From Pseudoalteromonas aurantia 208 (GTDB lineage: Bacteria > Pseudomonadota > Gammaproteobacteria > Enterobacterales > Alteromonadaceae), in the NCBI RefSeq assembly GCF_014858725.1, contig NZ_AQGV01000015.1, positions 496,001 to 560,000 on the forward strand: DNA of 64,000 nt. Direction: 5' to 3'. Below, piece by piece: positions 30,198 to 38,142 of the stretch. How positions within the stretch are numbered: the stretch's first letter is position 1; every line of letters starts with the position of its first letter. Both the position numbers and the translations under genes were made by a program. The notes beneath the pieces are model-generated. The model saw only the letters and a list, made by a program, of their open reading frames with translations, had not been told where the DNA came from and did no database searches.

Positions 30198-30520
30198 AGT
30201 ATTTATATCCTTTAAATTTTGAGAGTGAGTATCTGTACCGTTAATGGGTACCTGTTAAAGTGTTAAGTTATTGTAATGGGTTAGGGTCGTATTATAAAAA
30301 ATGAAGTTGTATTAAATTGTATTTTTTTATAACGAGTTTTTACATTTACCAAACAACTTGTATGACTAGATACTTAGTACTTTGATTTAGTTACAAGTAT
30401 TGGATTTGTGAGGGGTAATTCAGAATGGGGCAGACTGAACGTTTAGGTGAGTCGTTATGCTTGATATGATCAAAAAAGGGCCAACTCATTGGCCCTAATA
30501 TAGTTCTACCGCGTCACTCG
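30198..30520. other. Intergenic region between subtilase and lipoprotein genes
   Basis: No gene seen. It contains the strong terminator of the subtilase gene at 30472-30495 and presumably the lipoprotein promoter, in an AT-rich stretch around 30290-30420. Confidence 0.6.
30472..30495 (-). terminator. Rho-independent terminator of the subtilase gene
   Basis: Read on the minus strand: GGGCCAA, loop TGAG, TTGGCCC, then TTTTTT. The stem is 7 perfect base pairs with a 4-base loop and a six-T run, starting 25 bases after the subtilase stop. Confidence 0.88.
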
Positions 30521-32377
30521 TTAGTATTGACCGAGTAAAGTCAGGTTCGAAAATGCAGAGTAACCCCTTAGCATAATGTGGTAAGTACCACCTTGGCCTG
30601 AATTCAGGCTACAATTTTCAGTATTTCCGTTTGCATAAGGGCGACAATCGTAACTGCTTGTGGTCGGTTTAGAGCCCTTACGGACATATAGGTCGGCATC
30701 ACCTGAACCGCCAGATGTGCTGACATTTAATGTGACGTTTGCAGGTACGTCGATGGTGTAAAAAATCTCTTGATTTTGACTACCAGAAATATTGTTGATT
30801 GGTGTGCCATTGTCAAGACAGTTACTACCACATCCACCTTGTGTATCAAATGAAGCAGTTAAAGAAGCATTTGCGTATTGGCTATATCCGTTAAGTAAAA
30901 TATACCAGTCGCCAGCTGAAGGGTCTGTAAAGCTACAGCTCTCGCTATTGCCGTTCTTATAGGGTCGACAATTGTAGCTTGTTAGGGTTGGCTCTTGGCC
31001 TACTTGTGTGTATAGATCAGCATCGCCTGTGCCACCCGCTAGATTAATAGATAAAGAGCTGCTTCCTTGAGGGACTGCTATTTTATAGAGCGTTTGGGAG
31101 CCATTGGCACCACTGGCAGAAACAGATTGTCCATTATTAAGTTCAATGACCACTGGCGGTGGAGGAGGTGGTGTAGAACCCGCTAATGTATACAGCAATT
31201 CATTTGGCGAGCCAGACTTGGCATCAGATACTTTATTTTTAGAGCTTCTTTGGCCCAGTAGGCTGTCAATTTGCGATGGTGTTAAACTCGGGTTTTGGTC
31301 TAAGTATAATGCAACAGCGCCAGCAACATGGGGTGATGCCATAGAGGTGCCACTGATTGTATTCGTTGCGGAATTAGAGTTATACCATGCGGACTTAATG
31401 CTTGAACCTGGTGCGTAAATATCGAGGCAGTTACCGTAATTTGAAAAACTAGAGCGGCTATCGCTGCTGGTTGTTGAACCGACCGTGATTGCGTTGGCAG
31501 CGCGAGCTGGGGAGTAATTACAAGCACTGCTATTGTCATTTCCGGCCGCAACAACAAAGCTGATACCTGCTGCTACGGCATTGTTAACTGCATCATCTGT
31601 TGCTTGAGATGCGCCGCCTCCTAGACTCATGTTGGCAACAGAAGGCCCTGATGCATTATTTTTAACCCAGTTGATACCAGCGATAACACCAGAGTTAGTC
31701 CCTGAGCCATTACATCCAAGAACTCGTACACCGACAACATTGACATTTTTTGCAACGCCGTAGCTACTGCCACCCACTGTACCCGCGACATGCGTACCGT
31801 GGCCGTTACAGTCAGTTGCATTTGAATCATTATCAACAAAGTCATAACCATGACTTGCTCTATTACCAAACTCGTTATGACTGATAAGGACACCAGTGTC
31901 AATTACATACGCAGTGACACCTGAGCCATCATAGTCGTAATGATAATTAGAGTTAAGCGGTAAGTCAGTTTGGTCAACTCGGTCTAAACCCCAGATTGCG
32001 TTTCCTTGATCCGCTTTTGCTGAGACCAAAGGTGTGATGGATACAATTTGATCTTGCTCAATATATTTAACGCTCGGATCATTAAGTAAGGTATGAATTT
32101 GCTTGACTGACGCGTCAACCAAAACGCCATTTAGCGCAGTACCAAACTTTTTCTCAACCGTGACATTGTATTTGCTGTTAAGCATATTCACTTGTTGATC
32201 TATGTAGGTCGCAATGGCTTTTTCATCGAGATTGTTAATTATTTTTGGTGTATCGAATACAACGATATATTTGCCTTCAATTGCTTTCTTTGGGTCTACA
32301 TCAACCATTTCAGCAGCGAAACACTGGCTAGATAAACCAGTGAGTACAGCAAGTGTAAGTGAACTTAATTTACGCAT
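30521..32377 (-). CDS. Secreted subtilisin-like serine protease (S8) with two PPC domains
   Basis: A 618-residue extracellular protease. Signal peptide (1-21, ends CFAA), an I9-type inhibitor propeptide (about 36-113), then an S8 catalytic domain with Asp160 (YVIDTGV), His193 (NGHGTHVAG), Asn280 (oxyanion, VAAGNDN) and Ser345 (SGTSMASPHVAG). A proline-rich linker (PPPPPPVV) leads to two prepeptidase C-terminal domains (about 420-505 and 525-618), each with a DADLY and a SYDCRPY/SYNCRPY motif; these are usually cleaved or help folding and substrate binding. The start is the ATG at 32377 with AAGGAAA 7 bases upstream; an upstream in-frame start would bury the signal peptide. The terminator follows directly. 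Confidence 0.95.
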   Translation of the reverse strand: MRKLSSLTLAVLTGLSSQCFAAEMVDVDPKKAIEGKYIVVFDTPKIINNLDEKAIATYIDQQVNMLNSKYNVTVEKKFGTALNGVLVDASVKQIHTLLNDPSVKYIEQDQIVSITPLVSAKADQGNAIWGLDRVDQTDLPLNSNYHYDYDGSGVTAYVIDTGVLISHNEFGNRASHGYDFVDNDSNATDCNGHGTHVAGTVGGSSYGVAKNVNVVGVRVLGCNGSGTNSGVIAGINWVKNNASGPSVANMSLGGGASQATDDAVNNAVAAGISFVVAAGNDNSSACNYSPARAANAITVGSTTSSDSRSSFSNYGNCLDIYAPGSSIKSAWYNSNSATNTISGTSMASPHVAGAVALYLDQNPSLTPSQIDSLLGQRSSKNKVSDAKSGSPNELLYTLAGSTPPPPPPVVIELNNGQSVSASGANGSQTLYKIAVPQGSSSLSINLAGGTGDADLYTQVGQEPTLTSYNCRPYKNGNSESCSFTDPSAGDWYILLNGYSQYANASLTASFDTQGGCGSNCLDNGTPINNISGSQNQEIFYTIDVPANVTLNVSTSGGSGDADLYVRKGSKPTTSSYDCRPYANGNTENCSLNSGQGGTYHIMLRGYSAFSNLTLLGQY

Positions 32378-32696
32378 TGTGTTTCCTTTACATGTTGTTG
32401 TGGTTAAAAAACACACAAATTATTATCATTGTTCACAAATAAAACAAACATTTTTTTTACTTAGTTGTAACTTTATGTGCGATTTTTGTATTGTTTTGTT
32501 TACGGTTGTAGTGTTTTGCAGTGAGTTCGGTGGGTGCATCATGGGGTTTTCATGTGTGGTACAGACGTAATAAATAGCAAATTAAAGGTTGAATATAATG
32601 CGTAACTTCCTTAATATTACTTAAAGTAATTACATATATTATTTAGTTATAAACACTAAACTCTATATAATTAGTTCTCAATATTGAGGTCAGTTC
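32378..32696. other. Divergent promoter region, subtilase and desulfurase fusion genes
   Basis: No gene supported. AT-rich DNA that must carry promoters in both directions: minus strand for the subtilase, plus strand for the cysteine desulfurase fusion. I could not fix either promoter. No long repeat or dyad stood out. Confidence 0.5.
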
Positions 32697-34976
32697 ATGC
32701 GTAACCCTGAAGTACTAAAACAAATCTACTTAGATGCAAATGCGACTACACCGGTGCTTCCAAGTGCAGCGGCAGCGGCAATGAAGACGATGGAAACAAT
32801 GTTTGGTAACCCAAGTAGTAGCCATGTTTGTGGTTTGCAGGCAAAAGAGATTATGGTTCAGTCAAGACGCAAAGCAATTGAGGTGTTAGGTGCTGGAGCT
32901 GGCCAGGTTATTTTTACCAGTGGTGCGACAGAAGGTATTCAAACGGGTATTTTATCTGCTTTGTATGCAGCAAAATCTCAAATGAAAGTGGGTGAGCAAT
33001 ATTCTATTTTATATGGCGCAACCGAACACAAGGCTGTACCGGAGTCATTAAAACATTGGAACCGAATTTTAGAGATTGACGCTAAAATTGTAGCGATCCC
33101 TGTTGATGATCGAGGTACGCTTGATATGGCATTTATTGCTCGAGAAGTGCCTAATGCGTTAATGATTTGTACTATGGCAGTCAATAACGAAACTGGTGTA
33201 TATCAAGACTTGCTGTTACTTGAAAAAACGATCCGTTCCTCTAACCCTAATGTTTATTGGATGGTTGATTGTGTTCAAGCATTGGGAAAAATTAAAATGG
33301 ACTTGGCGAATATCAGCATTGATTATGCGCCATTTAGTGGTCATAAGCTTTACGGGCCTAAGGGGATCGGGTTTGTTTATATACGAGAAGGTGCGCCTTT
33401 CACCCCCTTTATAGCGGGGGGGGGTCAAGAGAGTGGATTGCGCTCAGGCACTGAAAACCTGCCAGGTTTAGCTGCATTAAGTGTTATTTTTGACGAAATA
33501 TTGGATCTTGGTGAAAAGCAATTTTCCCCTACCTCAGTGCTCGAACAGTTTCGTGCTCAGTTGGCTCTATCGCTTAAACATGCTTTCCCTACAGTGGTAT
33601 TTAATCACAGTTTTGATAACAGCGTGCCAACTACGCTGAATTTTTCTATCCCAGGGTTCACTTCTAAAGAGATCATGGACTTGTTTGATGCGGCAAATAT
33701 ACGTGTAAGTTCCGGTTCCGCATGTAGCTCGAAAGTCACTCGTAGTTTTGTATTAGATGCTATGGGTTTAGCACAGTGGCAAAGCGAATCGGCAATCCGT
33801 ATGTCATTTGGTCCTGCAATGACACAGCACCAAATCGATGCTGCTTGTGAAAGAATTCAACATTGTGCCCAAGCGCTAGGCCACAGCTGTTTATTGCGTG
33901 CCGACGGCGCTATTGACGAACGTGAAGAGTTAGAAGGCTTATTGCAATTAAAAGTGGGTGGAAGTTGCACATGGCTATATGCTGATAAACGCACTCATAG
34001 CGCAGTAGTTATTGATCCCCTCCCAGAATTAAGCAACCGTTTACTGACTATTTTACAATGTCAAAAGTTGTCGCTCATAGCGGCGATTGATACCCATGGA
34101 CACGCAGATCATGTATCAGGTCGCGTTGCTTTGGCGCAAACGCATTTAGCAGATCAAGAGTGTGATGAATTAGGGTGGCCATTAAACAGCGCGAGTAACA
34201 CATTTGAGGGTCAGTCTTTTAACTATATTGAGTTTGGCGAACACTGTTTAGTGCATGTTGCTACGCCAGGACATACAAGTGATAGTATCTCGTTATTGTT
34301 ATGTGATAAAAGCGAATTCTTTAAAGGAAACTTGGTCCCACGCTTTACATTTTGTGGTGACTTAGTCTTGATGGGGAGTGTTGGTAGAACGAATTTTGAA
34401 TCTAGCAACGCGTCGGCGATGTATGACAGTTTAAGGTCTTTAGCTAAGTTAACGGCTAAGCAAGGGCTATTATGTCCAAGTCATGATTATCACAATGAGT
34501 TTGTAACCACCTTTGATGCAGAGCTTAATCGCAATGCCCTGCTGCAAAGTGTGATTGACGCGCAAATTTCAGCTGATGAGTTTATTAGTGCAAAGACTGC
34601 GTTAGATAAGCACATTGATGATGAGCAGGGCAGTGAAATTATGTGTGGGGCGTTTATAGAGCCATGCTCTCGCGTTAAGGTGAGCGAGTACGATAGTGAT
34701 TCTCTTGCAGTCAGAATGCAAAGTCACCACAATATTAAACTGATTGATATTCGTGAACCACATGAGTATGCATTAAGTCACGACCAATCATTTAATAATA
34801 ACGTGCCATTGACGCGGTTAGCGAATTTTATTGCACAACAAAGTTACAAAAAGGGCGAGGAAATTATTTTGGTTTGCCGCAGTGGCAGCCGTTCACAGGT
34901 GGCGGCGAATGCATTGACTAGGTTGGGCTTTGAGCATGTAGGTCATTTAAAGGGTGGCTACGCGCTAAGTCATTAA
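32697..34976 (+). CDS. Cysteine desulfurase / metallo-beta-lactamase / rhodanese triple fusion
   Basis: A 759-residue fusion of three sulfur-handling units. Residues 1-385 are an IscS/NifS-type desulfurase: PLP Lys217 in FSGHKLYGPKG and persulfide Cys343 in SSGSACSSKVT. Residues about 405-640 are a metallo-beta-lactamase fold of the persulfide dioxygenase (ETHE1-like) type, with THGHADH (His467, His469, Asp471, His472). Residues about 665-759 are a rhodanese with LIDIREPHEY and the active loop Cys727-R-S-G-S-R. Likely flow: cysteine sulfur to an enzyme persulfide, then oxidation or transfer within one chain; this is inference from the domains. It is a stand-alone gene, not beside isc or suf genes. 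All key residues are present, so all three units may be active. Confidence 0.92.
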   Translation: MRNPEVLKQIYLDANATTPVLPSAAAAAMKTMETMFGNPSSSHVCGLQAKEIMVQSRRKAIEVLGAGAGQVIFTSGATEGIQTGILSALYAAKSQMKVGEQYSILYGATEHKAVPESLKHWNRILEIDAKIVAIPVDDRGTLDMAFIAREVPNALMICTMAVNNETGVYQDLLLLEKTIRSSNPNVYWMVDCVQALGKIKMDLANISIDYAPFSGHKLYGPKGIGFVYIREGAPFTPFIAGGGQESGLRSGTENLPGLAALSVIFDEILDLGEKQFSPTSVLEQFRAQLALSLKHAFPTVVFNHSFDNSVPTTLNFSIPGFTSKEIMDLFDAANIRVSSGSACSSKVTRSFVLDAMGLAQWQSESAIRMSFGPAMTQHQIDAACERIQHCAQALGHSCLLRADGAIDEREELEGLLQLKVGGSCTWLYADKRTHSAVVIDPLPELSNRLLTILQCQKLSLIAAIDTHGHADHVSGRVALAQTHLADQECDELGWPLNSASNTFEGQSFNYIEFGEHCLVHVATPGHTSDSISLLLCDKSEFFKGNLVPRFTFCGDLVLMGSVGRTNFESSNASAMYDSLRSLAKLTAKQGLLCPSHDYHNEFVTTFDAELNRNALLQSVIDAQISADEFISAKTALDKHIDDEQGSEIMCGAFIEPCSRVKVSEYDSDSLAVRMQSHHNIKLIDIREPHEYALSHDQSFNNNVPLTRLANFIAQQSYKKGEEIILVCRSGSRSQVAANALTRLGFEHVGHLKGGYALSH

Positions 34977-34993
34977 TGACTTCAATAAGGGTC

Positions 34994-35022
34994 GTTAAAG
35001 CCACTGTGGATGTGGCTTTAAC
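34994..35022. terminator. Hairpin after the desulfurase fusion gene
   Basis: An 11-bp perfect stem (GTTAAAGCCAC with GTGGCTTTAAC) and a 7-base loop, 17 bases after the stop. No T-run follows, so intrinsic termination would be weak. Confidence 0.5.
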
Positions 35023-35025
35023 TCT

Positions 35026-35057
35026 ACAAACTGAGTGTATGACTATACTCAGTTTGT
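35026..35057. terminator. Second hairpin between convergent genes
   Basis: A 14-bp stem with one G-T pair (ACAAACTGAGTGTA with TATACTCAGTTTGT) and a 4-base loop. It covers the stop codon of the minus-strand gene at 35049 and probably separates the two convergent transcripts. Confidence 0.5.
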
Positions 35058-35468
35058 CATGTCATTCTCTATGCTATTTTCTGGTTTAGCCAGCAAGTCA
35101 TTCCAATTTATAGGGCTTAATTCAAATACTTGATCTGATGAGGTATCGTGTGTGTTACAGACGTTATCTTGTCCGATTACCCGCACTGGTAATTGTTCAC
35201 TATATGACCTCATGAGTAAGTCATACTGTTGTTGAAATACAGGGGACTTGAGATCTAATTCCCAAACTATGCTGGCACCCTTGACCACACATTTTGCGAA
35301 AGTTGAATGGGTGCTATGGGCATTTAAACGAAAATAAATAATGTGATCATTATTTAACTTATCAGAGCGTATGCTCATTTCACTGACTGTGCCAGTTAAA
35401 TCATTCGTCGCTGTGGCAGCAAAGGTTGTTAGTGTCATCAAAGATAGAAGTAATGCTTTAAGCTTCAT
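35049..35468 (-). CDS. Small exported protein of unknown function
   Basis: A 139-residue protein with a signal peptide (about 1-20, ending FAATA). The mature part of about 119 residues has two Cys (AKCVVKG and DNVCNTH) that could form a disulfide in the periplasm. No family recognised. AAGGA lies 6 bases before the ATG. It stands alone and converges on the desulfurase fusion gene. Confidence 0.7.
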   Translation of the reverse strand: MKLKALLLSLMTLTTFAATATNDLTGTVSEMSIRSDKLNNDHIIYFRLNAHSTHSTFAKCVVKGASIVWELDLKSPVFQQQYDLLMRSYSEQLPVRVIGQDNVCNTHDTSSDQVFELSPINWNDLLAKPENSIENDMTN

Positions 35469-35583
35469 TGTAATTCCTTGTTGATATTGTTATTTTTTAT
35501 CCATATGGCGATAGTATACCTAATTTATACCTTAAAAAGAAACTGAGGTGTGATGTCTCGTATGGTATAGATGAACTCGGACG

Positions 35584-35651
35584 CCCTTACTTTCTCAGGT
35601 ACCGCTTCATCGTTTACACCACGAAAGTAAGGGAGAATAAAGTCTATTCTC
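35584..35651. promoter_or_regulatory. Dyads upstream of the two-component operon
   Basis: Two inverted repeats in tandem: CCCTTACTTTC (35584-35594) pairs with GAAAGTAAGGG (35623-35633), spacer 28; GAGAATA (35633-35639) pairs with TATTCTC (35645-35651), spacer 5. Both are perfect and lie about 100-165 bases before the response regulator start. They may be regulator sites or leader structure. Confidence 0.4.
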
Positions 35652-35748
35652 GCTGAGAAGCGATAGCGCGCGTTTCACATAATTTTCACGAAGCCTATGC
35701 CACCATTTTTCGCCAGCACTTAGCATTAATGCACAAGGACACATTACA

Positions 35749-36432
35749 TTGGCCAATTCATTAAAAATCTTGATAGTTGAAGACCATAGCGATATTAGTC
35801 ATAACATTGCCGATTATTTTCAGTTGCATGGTGCAGTGACTGACTTTGCCATTAATGGTGAACAAGCAATTGAGCTGGCACTTGGTGAATATTATGACTG
35901 TATCGTGTTAGATATTATGCTGCCAAAAAGTAATGGGTTAGAGGTCTGCTCTGCTTTAAGGGCAAACGCGACGCGACATATACCGATCATTATGCTGACG
36001 GCCAGAGACACGCTCGAAGATAAGTTAGTTGGCTTTAATATGGGCGCTGATGACTATTTAACAAAACCTTTTGCGTTAGAAGAGTTATGGGCGCGTTGTA
36101 ACGCACTATCACAACGTCATTTATTAAATTGTACACATACATTACAAGTTGGCCCAGTGTCTTTAAATAAGCAAACTCAACAGGTTGTCCGTGATGGGCA
36201 GGCTATTATGTTGCAACCGATACCACTACAAATTTTGACAGTTTTATTAGAAGCACACCCTCGGGCAGTGAGTCGCAGCGAGCTATGCGATAAAATTTGG
36301 GGGGATGAACACACTGATTCAGATGCTTTGCGCTCGCATGTTTATCAATTACGCAAAGTACTAGATAGGCCATTTGATAAACCTGTTATAAAAACGCTCC
36401 ATGGTGTTGGATTTGCGTTAGATAGTTTATAA
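35749..36432 (+). CDS. OmpR-family response regulator
   Basis: A 227-residue regulator: receiver domain (about 6-118) with acidic pocket E11/D12, phospho-acceptor Asp55 (VLDIMLPK), Thr in MLTARD and Lys in LTKPFA; then a winged-helix DNA-binding domain (about 130-225, ending KTLHGVGFAL). The start is a TTG at 35749, nine bases after AAGGAC; no ATG gives a full receiver domain. It is followed 25 bases later by the histidine kinase gene, so the pair is one operon. The signal sensed is unknown. Confidence 0.92.
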   Translation: MANSLKILIVEDHSDISHNIADYFQLHGAVTDFAINGEQAIELALGEYYDCIVLDIMLPKSNGLEVCSALRANATRHIPIIMLTARDTLEDKLVGFNMGADDYLTKPFALEELWARCNALSQRHLLNCTHTLQVGPVSLNKQTQQVVRDGQAIMLQPIPLQILTVLLEAHPRAVSRSELCDKIWGDEHTDSDALRSHVYQLRKVLDRPFDKPVIKTLHGVGFALDSL

Positions 36433-36457
36433 CGAAGCTGATATGGATGATTAAAGA

Positions 36458-37702
36458 ATGAAAACGGATCAACTGAGAAACCGGGTAATAGGGTACTTCG
36501 TTTGTACTACAGTCGTAATTAGTATTTTGTATAGCGTAACGAGTTTTCTATTTGCATATAATGTAGAAGACAACTTTTTCTATGCGCTATTGAAAGATGA
36601 ACAAGTGGTAGTTGAAAAGCAGCTAGCTCAAGGGAATTTACCCGATCCGAGACTTGAGTTTATTAGGTTTTACCCTAACGAGGACACGTTGCCCCGCACC
36701 GTCCGTCTATCTTGGTTAAATGACCCAACAAGTGCAGAAGTGTCTGATGGTAACGGGTTACATTATCACTTTTTATCTTTGACCCCTGGGTTTTTGGTGG
36801 CTGAAGTCAGTGATCATTTGATTGTTAGAAAGTTCAGAGAAGGTATGTTGTATTTTTTATTCGTTATGTTGGCGATTGCAATATCAATTGCGGTTGTTAT
36901 GGCGTTAGCATCATATAGTGTGGCTAAAAGGTTACTCAAGCCACTTGATAGCTTAATGGCAATTATTGAAACTGCGCCAGTTGAGAGGCTTCCTTCAGGA
37001 TTTGCTCATAAGTTTAAAAATGATGAAATAGGCACTTTTGCAATGACATTGGAAGCTGCGTTGAAGCGAATTCGCTCATTTGTTACCCGTGAGCAAAACT
37101 TTACCAGAGACGTGTCGCATGAGTTACGCACACCAGTAACGATTAGCCAAGGTGCGATTACCTTGCTTAAGCAAACAAATTTAGATGAGCAGCAGTTAAA
37201 GTTGATGTGTCGTATAGAAAATGCACAACATCAAATAGAGCAAAGTTTGCAAGCACTGCTTGCGTTGGCAAGAGAAGATCATGAAACCAAAGGGACGAGT
37301 AAATTATTAAAGCTAGTAGAGCAAAGTATTTTACAACAATATCAATACTTGAAGAACCCAGAAATTGATATTGATGTGGTAATCAATAGAGAATGTGAAG
37401 TACCTATAGAGCCAATGAGCTTGTTGATTTTACTGAATAATTTAATCGGAAATGCATTCAAGTACACAGAACAAGGTTGCGTTAGTATCCGCTATTGTGC
37501 GCCAGTATTAACCATTACGGATACTGGTAAAGGAATAAGTTCAGAGTTACATCCTCATGTACTTGAGGCTGGCACTAAAGGGACTGATAGTGAAGGGCTA
37601 GGACGAGGACTAAATATTGTTAAAAGGCTCTGTGAACAACTTGATATTGGCTTTGTACTAGATTCAACCAGAGATGGCACTCAGATCAGTTTAACGTTTT
37701 AA
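36458..37702 (+). CDS. Membrane sensor histidine kinase
   Basis: A 414-residue kinase partner of the regulator before it. Membrane helix 1 (about 10-32), a periplasmic domain of about 95 residues, membrane helix 2 (about 130-154), HAMP, HisKA with His221 in RDVSHELRTP, and a HATPase domain (N box NLIGNAFKYTEQG, G1 DTGKG, G2 GLGRGLNIV). The ATPase domain is short and ends right after the last strand, as in the small QseC/ColS-like kinases. No cofactor motif is visible in the sensor part, so the ligand is unknown. Confidence 0.92.
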   Translation: MKTDQLRNRVIGYFVCTTVVISILYSVTSFLFAYNVEDNFFYALLKDEQVVVEKQLAQGNLPDPRLEFIRFYPNEDTLPRTVRLSWLNDPTSAEVSDGNGLHYHFLSLTPGFLVAEVSDHLIVRKFREGMLYFLFVMLAIAISIAVVMALASYSVAKRLLKPLDSLMAIIETAPVERLPSGFAHKFKNDEIGTFAMTLEAALKRIRSFVTREQNFTRDVSHELRTPVTISQGAITLLKQTNLDEQQLKLMCRIENAQHQIEQSLQALLALAREDHETKGTSKLLKLVEQSILQQYQYLKNPEIDIDVVINRECEVPIEPMSLLILLNNLIGNAFKYTEQGCVSIRYCAPVLTITDTGKGISSELHPHVLEAGTKGTDSEGLGRGLNIVKRLCEQLDIGFVLDSTRDGTQISLTF

Positions 37703-37796
37703 CACCGAACTCCCGTTATTAGGTATGTTTTATTGTGTTGCACAGTATTTTAGCCCATGCTTAAATTTATAGTGCTTCTTAGTAATGGAGAGTATG

Positions 37797-38006
37797 ATGG
37801 TCTCGGTTAAATATACTCACTCTATAACGCTTACCCAATCAATTGATATACCGTGTGTAAGACGCTGTTGTTTGGATAATAACGATGTATGTATCGGCTG
37901 TTATAGAACACTCCAAGAAATTTTAGACTGGCATGAGTTATCGACTGAACAAAAGCACTCGGTAATACAACAGTGCAACCAGCGAAAGTTGAGCCGTGAG
38001 CGCTAG
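37797..38006 (+). CDS. DUF1289 small Cys-rich protein
   Basis: A 69-residue protein of the DUF1289 (COG3313) type: PCVRRCCLDNNDVCIGCYRT followed by a helix-rich tail (EILDWHELSTEQKHSVIQQC). The four spaced Cys suggest metal or Fe-S binding, which is family inference. Starts at 37785, 37794 and 37797 are possible; GGAG at 37787-37790 fits 37797 best (6-base spacing). It follows the kinase gene by about 95 bases on the same strand. Confidence 0.8.
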   Translation: MVSVKYTHSITLTQSIDIPCVRRCCLDNNDVCIGCYRTLQEILDWHELSTEQKHSVIQQCNQRKLSRER

Positions 38007-38142
38007 AGTTGGCTATGCTATTTTTCAGCAGAGCATTTTACTAGGCATACTGTGAAATAAATACTGTCAAGTACGCGTTGGGCATCGATATATGTCGCAA
38101 TAGCTCATCGCTAATTTTTTGCGATTGTTGATTGTACAGTGC

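Noticed and set aside
35049..35057. Hairpin at the stop of the exported protein as a riboswitch
   Set aside because: It is at the 3' end of two convergent genes, where transcript separation is the simpler reading.
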